This document shows, piece after piece, positions 53,940-57,405 of a stretch of DNA of 57,405 bases. The notes beneath the pieces were generated by a model, which was given only the letters and a program-made list of their open reading frames with translations, had not been told where the DNA came from and did not search any database. The stretch is taken from the NCBI GenBank assembly GCA_009991425.1, contig JAACWH010000035.1, forward strand, positions 1 to 57,405. The letters are read 5' to 3'. Every line of letters starts with the position of its first letter. Positions within the stretch are counted from its first letter, which is position 1. Source of the stretch: Leptospira sp. GTDB taxonomy: Bacteria; Spirochaetota; Leptospiria; Leptospirales; Leptospiraceae. Position numbers and translations under genes: made by a program.

Positions 53940-54803
53940 CTATCTATTTACTTCGTTAATGAGACGACCCAATAATTGGTCATGTGTTTGCATAGCTTTA
54001 GAATTTGCTTCGTATGCACGATTTACTTCTATCATTTCTACCATCTCAGTTACAACAGATACATTCGAAGCTTCTAGATAGCCTTGCAAAATCTGTGGAC
54101 GATCTGTATCAATGAATGGATAAGGTTCACCTGATTCAGGAGTATCAACATAAAAAGAATCTCCCTCTTTGTCCAAATGCCTTGGGTGTTCTACAGTTCT
54201 TATCTTTATTTTATCGATCATGACTGGATCTTCAAACCGGTTATTGTCAAAATTTACACCATCCTCTGGCTTTGTTCCAATTCTGTTGTTTACAAATATT
54301 TCTCCATTTTCCTTGATCAAGAAATTTCCTTGGTTGATTTGTATGGGTCCATTTTCTCCCATCAAAGGAAAGCCTTGGGGAGTAACTAAATAACCCATAC
54401 GATCTAGAATAAAGGCACCTGAGCGAGTTAGTCTTTCTCCACGATTGGTCATTACACTAAAAAATGCAGGTTTTTCTAGACCAGGTTTATCTTGAATCAT
54501 TAAATCAAAGTTATTCTCAGTCTTTTTTACAGCGCCCTGCTCAAAGCGAGTATAAACTTCGTTCACCTCACCACCTAAACCTAATTTTCCTACTAAAGGA
54601 GCTGTATCGAAAGAGCCCATGGGCGTTTTTCCAACACCATCGTCGTTGAATCTATGTAATAAAAGTTCTGGGAAGGTTTTAAAAACGGTAGTGTCTCTTT
54701 TATAGGCAGTTTTATCAACATTAGCTAAATTGTTTGCTATGACATCCATTCTAACCTGTTGAAGATTCATCCCATTTGCGCCTGTATAAATTCCTCGTAT
54801 CAT
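53940..54803 (-). CDS. Flagellar rod/hook protein FlgF/FlgG family
   Basis: The 287-residue protein has the N-terminal signature [20 protein letters not shown] and [15 protein letters not shown], and the C-terminal [20 protein letters not shown] and [17 protein letters not shown], all typical of flagellar rod and hook proteins. Spirochaetes have two such genes (FlhO/FlhP, equivalent to FlgF/FlgG). The sequence is compatible with either, and I lean to FlgF. These proteins form the rod of the periplasmic flagellum and are exported by the flagellar type III system without a signal peptide. It starts at ATG 54803. Confidence 0.88.
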   Translation of the reverse strand: MIRGIYTGANGMNLQQVRMDVIANNLANVDKTAYKRDTTVFKTFPELLLHRFNDDGVGKTPMGSFDTAPLVGKLGLGGEVNEVYTRFEQGAVKKTENNFDLMIQDKPGLEKPAFFSVMTNRGERLTRSGAFILDRMGYLVTPQGFPLMGENGPIQINQGNFLIKENGEIFVNNRIGTKPEDGVNFDNNRFEDPVMIDKIKIRTVEHPRHLDKEGDSFYVDTPESGEPYPFIDTDRPQILQGYLEASNVSVVTEMVEMIEVNRAYEANSKAMQTHDQLLGRLINEVNR

Positions 54804-54916
54804 TTTGTCCTACCTATGTCTAGTATCGATTTTTTTGGGAAAATCAAGAGACCTTTTCAAAAAAACTTGCCTATAATTTGCCCTTACTTAGTATCAAAGA
54901 AGAGGTACTGATTTCT

Positions 54917-55285
54917 ATGAAGATAAGTTATTCCAATTTTCCTCAAAACCTTGAGGAAACTGCTATTCAGAAAATGTTTGAGGCATTTGGAAAAGTAGAA
55001 TCCTTCACACTTAAGAAAGATAAACTCACTAAAAAATCTCTAGGCTATGGCAATCTTGAGATGGATGATGCATCAGGCCAAAAAGCTATTGATAGCCTAA
55101 ACGGCAAAACTGTAGAAGAGAAGGAGCTATCAGTTGGAAATTTAGAAGAACTCCAAGCTAAAGTCCATGATAAAAAAGGCGGAAACCTTGCTTCTAACAA
55201 TTTAGGCGGAAGTAAATTCCATGGTAGAACACAAAGCATTGGCACACCAGGTGTTCAACGTAGAGGTGGTAACCGAGGAAGCTGA
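54917..55285 (+). CDS. RRM-type RNA-binding protein, second copy
   Basis: The 122-residue protein from ATG 54917 (AGAGG about 11 bases ahead) is one RNA-recognition motif: RNP2-like KISYSNFP at 2-9 and RNP1-like KSLGYGNLEM. It ends with a Gly/Arg-rich tail (PGVQRRGGNRGS). The tail suggests RNA binding, as in eukaryotic RGG regions. The in-frame TTG or ATG upstream at 54878 would add 13 residues with no family match. The ATP-grasp gene begins one base after its stop, so the pair may be cotranscribed. Confidence 0.8.
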   Translation: MKISYSNFPQNLEETAIQKMFEAFGKVESFTLKKDKLTKKSLGYGNLEMDDASGQKAIDSLNGKTVEEKELSVGNLEELQAKVHDKKGGNLASNNLGGSKFHGRTQSIGTPGVQRRGGNRGS

Positions 55286-55286
55286 T

Positions 55287-56495
55287 TTGAAAAAATCAGG
55301 TTACTTTATTTCCATTGGAGCTGGTCTCAATCAAAAACCCTTGATTGAGACTGCAAATTCTATGGGATTTAAGACAATCTCTATAGATAAAAACGATAGA
55401 GCTGTTGGTATGGATATCTCTGATGTCAAAATTTTAGAATCCACTTCAGAATATCGAAAGATCTATTCAGCTCTAAGACATATCCCCCTAACAGATAAAA
55501 TTGTTGGAGTTGGGACCCGTTCCTTTGGAAAGGCTACCTATTCTGCTGCCTATGTATCATCTAAACTAAAACTAGTGGGGACAAGTCCTGAAGTAATCAA
55601 AGTATTCGAAGATAAAAAAAAGTATTTGAATCTTCTTAACTCTCATGGATTGAAATCACCAAAGTCGTATCAATGGCAATCCAAATCATCTTTAAATAAA
55701 TTATTGAATGAAATTGATTATCCAGTTATATTGAAACCTTCTAAGGGTAATGGCAAAATTGGAATTGAATTATTTCAAACTAAAGAAGAATTCAAACAAA
55801 GATTAGAGAAAAATTACCCAGATCCCCAAAAGTTCGTATTAGAAGAATTTATTGATGGAGCTGAAATTACCGTATTAGGCATTGTCAACAGAAGTGAATT
55901 TCATTTATTTTCTATAACAGATAAATGGACAACACCACAAGCTCCCTTTTTGGAAATAGCTCATACATATCCTTCAAAATACCAATACTTAGAAGCAGAA
56001 ATCCGAATTTTTATCCAAAACATAATCCTCTTTACAAAATATAAAAATGGCCCTTTTGTTGCTGAATTTAAAATTGATAAGAACGGAGACCTAATTATTT
56101 TAGAATGTAATCCTGAGGTGGGCGGTGAATTTTTGGCTGATCAAATGATTCCCAACGCCTATAATATTTCCTATTTCAAATCCTATGTTAAAATGCTTAT
56201 TGGAAATAAATTTATTAAACCGATTCCAAAGCGAATCCCTAAAAATCAAATTGCCTGTATTTATTATTACCTTCCAGCTTTCGTTCGCTCAAAAATTCGT
56301 TCCATACCTGATTTCATTAGTAATCCTTCTGAGAAAATTTTCTTTGAGCTAAATCTGAAAAAAGAAAATGATTTTGCTGATCGAACGAATGGAAACAATT
56401 CTAGAATCAAAGTTATTGGATTAACTAGAACGGACAATATTCAAATGGAAGCATGGTTAGAAGAGCTTTCAACAAGGATAGAAATTGGATTCTAA
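55287..56495 (+). CDS. ATP-grasp ligase-like enzyme
   Basis: ATP-grasp enzymes join a carboxylate to an amine or thiol using ATP. The 402-residue protein begins with a Rossmann-like pre-ATP-grasp domain (FISIGAGLNQKPLIETA). The ATP-grasp fold follows: LKPSKGNGKIGIELF, the EEFIDGAEITVLGIV hinge and the metal site ILECNPEVGGEFLAD. I chose TTG 55287, with GAGGAAG about 6 bases ahead. Earlier in-frame codons lie inside the RRM gene. It overlaps the next methyltransferase by 11 bases. The substrate is unknown; tailoring enzymes in surface-glycan or peptide pathways look like this. Confidence 0.8.
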   Translation: MKKSGYFISIGAGLNQKPLIETANSMGFKTISIDKNDRAVGMDISDVKILESTSEYRKIYSALRHIPLTDKIVGVGTRSFGKATYSAAYVSSKLKLVGTSPEVIKVFEDKKKYLNLLNSHGLKSPKSYQWQSKSSLNKLLNEIDYPVILKPSKGNGKIGIELFQTKEEFKQRLEKNYPDPQKFVLEEFIDGAEITVLGIVNRSEFHLFSITDKWTTPQAPFLEIAHTYPSKYQYLEAEIRIFIQNIILFTKYKNGPFVAEFKIDKNGDLIILECNPEVGGEFLADQMIPNAYNISYFKSYVKMLIGNKFIKPIPKRIPKNQIACIYYYLPAFVRSKIRSIPDFISNPSEKIFFELNLKKENDFADRTNGNNSRIKVIGLTRTDNIQMEAWLEELSTRIEIGF

Positions 56496-57126
56496 TTATA
56501 CGAAAAGTATTTGGGACTCACATTATACAAAGTCCAAATCCCAACTTGCCTATCCTGATGAGAATCTTGTTCGAATTTTAGCAAAACTTCCGAATTTATT
56601 TAATCCGAATTCACAACCTAAAGCCTTAGATTTAGGTGCAGGATCTGGAAGACATACCATTTTATTAAAGAACTGTGGTTTTGAGACTTATGCTATCGAC
56701 TATTCTAAAGAATCAATCGAAATGATCCAATCTTCCATTCCTGAGATAAAAGCAGTTCATAATGATAAACTTCCGTATCCCTTTGATGCAAACTCAATTG
56801 AAATAATTGTATGCTGGGGAATGCTTCATTATAATTCCAATGAGGAAATAGAAGAAATTTTAAAAGAAATAAAAAGGATCCTTAAGCCTAATGGATTTTT
56901 CATAGGTACAATTCGTTCGGATAAAGATACCCACCTACGTCAAAGTTCGAAAGGGAACATTCAATTGGAAGATTTGAAAGGTGGCTTTGTTCAACTCTTC
57001 AGTGAAAAGGAATGTTTAAATCTATTAAAAGATTTTCGAAATATCAGCCTAGGCTATATGGAAAGAACCCCTATGGGAAAATTAGACCAAAAAATTGCCC
57101 ACCATATCTTTCTCTGCCAAGCCTAA
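56485..57126 (+). CDS. Class I SAM-dependent methyltransferase
   Basis: The 213-residue enzyme starts at TTG 56485, with AAGGA 6 bases ahead. The SAM-binding motif I is ALDLGAGSGRHTILL, followed by the second strand FETYAIDYSKESIEM and post-motif FDANSIEIIVCWGMLHYN. Its family is the small-molecule or ubiquinone/glycan methyltransferase type, and the acceptor is unknown. It overlaps the ATP-grasp gene by 11 bases and is followed within 8 bases by another methyltransferase-like gene, so the three likely act on one product. Confidence 0.85.
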   Translation: MDSNYTKSIWDSHYTKSKSQLAYPDENLVRILAKLPNLFNPNSQPKALDLGAGSGRHTILLKNCGFETYAIDYSKESIEMIQSSIPEIKAVHNDKLPYPFDANSIEIIVCWGMLHYNSNEEIEEILKEIKRILKPNGFFIGTIRSDKDTHLRQSSKGNIQLEDLKGGFVQLFSEKECLNLLKDFRNISLGYMERTPMGKLDQKIAHHIFLCQA

Positions 57127-57134
57127 CATTATCT

Positions 57135-57405
57135 ATGCCTGATTACAACGAAAAAGAAATTTGTCCCATAAATAAAAATTGCAATTTTCATTTTCTATAT
57201 AATTCTACATTCAAAGATTACAATCTTCCAATCTTTCAATGTAAAACTTGCGGTTTACAAAAACTTTATCCTAGACCTTCGCAATTAGAAGAGCTTTACC
57301 AAGAAGACTACTACCATGGGAAAGCGAAATTTGCCTATACAGATGAAAGAAATAAATTCAAATACCATTCCCATGTATGGAACTCAAGACTTAAATTGAT
57401 TCGAA
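57135..57405 (+). CDS. N-terminal part of a zinc-ribbon SAM methyltransferase
   Basis: An open frame starts at ATG 57135 and runs off the right edge, giving 90 residues. The N-terminal zinc-ribbon-like segment has cysteines at CPINKNC and QCKTCGLQKLYPRPS, followed by ELYQEDYYHG. This is the usual start of a family of class I methyltransferases found with polysaccharide and natural-product genes. The catalytic part lies outside the window. It lies 8 bases after the preceding methyltransferase stop, in the same direction. Confidence 0.75.
   Translation, partial: MPDYNEKEICPINKNCNFHFLYNSTFKDYNLPIFQCKTCGLQKLYPRPSQLEELYQEDYYHGKAKFAYTDERNKFKYHSHVWNSRLKLIR

Overview
The window reads as chromosomal DNA of a spirochaete of the family Leptospiraceae, most likely Leptospira or a close relative. 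The evidence is an AT-rich sequence, two flagellar genes (fliG and a FlgF/FlgG-type rod or hook gene), Lpt-type outer-membrane assembly (lptF/G-like), a DUF1574 plus MBOAT acyltransferase pair, several families I associate with Leptospira, and frequent TTG start codons (I assign about nine). No tRNA, rRNA, CRISPR array, transposase or prophage module was seen. Gene density is high. The only non-coding stretches over 300 bases are 186-557 and 1301-1642.

Left edge (1-1650): the 3' end of an unidentified gene, a Bor-type lipoprotein, and a small ribbon-helix-helix-like protein with a well-formed promoter and ribosome site, separated by hairpin-rich non-coding DNA. This is the only part that looks accessory.

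1643-13733: prfC (release factor 3, minus strand); an operon of two large exported repeat proteins (TPR-NHL-VWA, and TPR with a FlgT/CsgG-like C-terminus); a cysteine-free IscA-like/Nfu-N fusion divergent from an SRPBCC protein; methylglyoxal synthase; a secreted helical protein; a coiled-coil protein with a receiver-like fold; and a miaB-lptF/G pair.

13779-23948: a membrane J-like protein without HPD, a small hypothetical protein, a DUF1574/MBOAT O-acylation pair, an RlmI-type methyltransferase, and two tandem paralogous receptors joining a 7TM sensor, a SpoIIE-type PP2C phosphatase and TPRs.

23968-37448 (all minus strand): eight closely spaced genes reading cyclase - FecR/Fn3 protein - DUF5683 protein - hisD - panC - mfd - SurA-N-like lipoprotein - uppP. 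The first three form a plausible envelope signalling unit. The rest are housekeeping genes.

37517-48257: exonuclease III, an LEA-type lipoprotein, a degenerate HD-GYP-like protein, the pyruvate dehydrogenase operon pdhA-pdhB-pdhC, a 69-residue Sm-like protein, fliG, pepN and an RRM protein.

48369-57405: the most system-like region. Two paralogous UbiA-family prenyltransferases lie on either side of an ABC-transporter pair, followed by a protein resembling the lycopene-cyclase domain. UbiA enzymes and such domains occur together in C50-carotenoid pathways, so this may be an isoprenoid, quinone or carotenoid modification and export locus. After it come a periplasmic double-glutaredoxin protein, a flagellar rod/hook protein, and a plus-strand run (RRM protein, ATP-grasp enzyme, two methyltransferases) that leaves the window and looks like the start of a biosynthetic cluster.

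Nine convergent gene pairs meet within about 50 bases or overlap. Only one of these junctions (pdhC end, 44016-44048) has a clear hairpin terminator.
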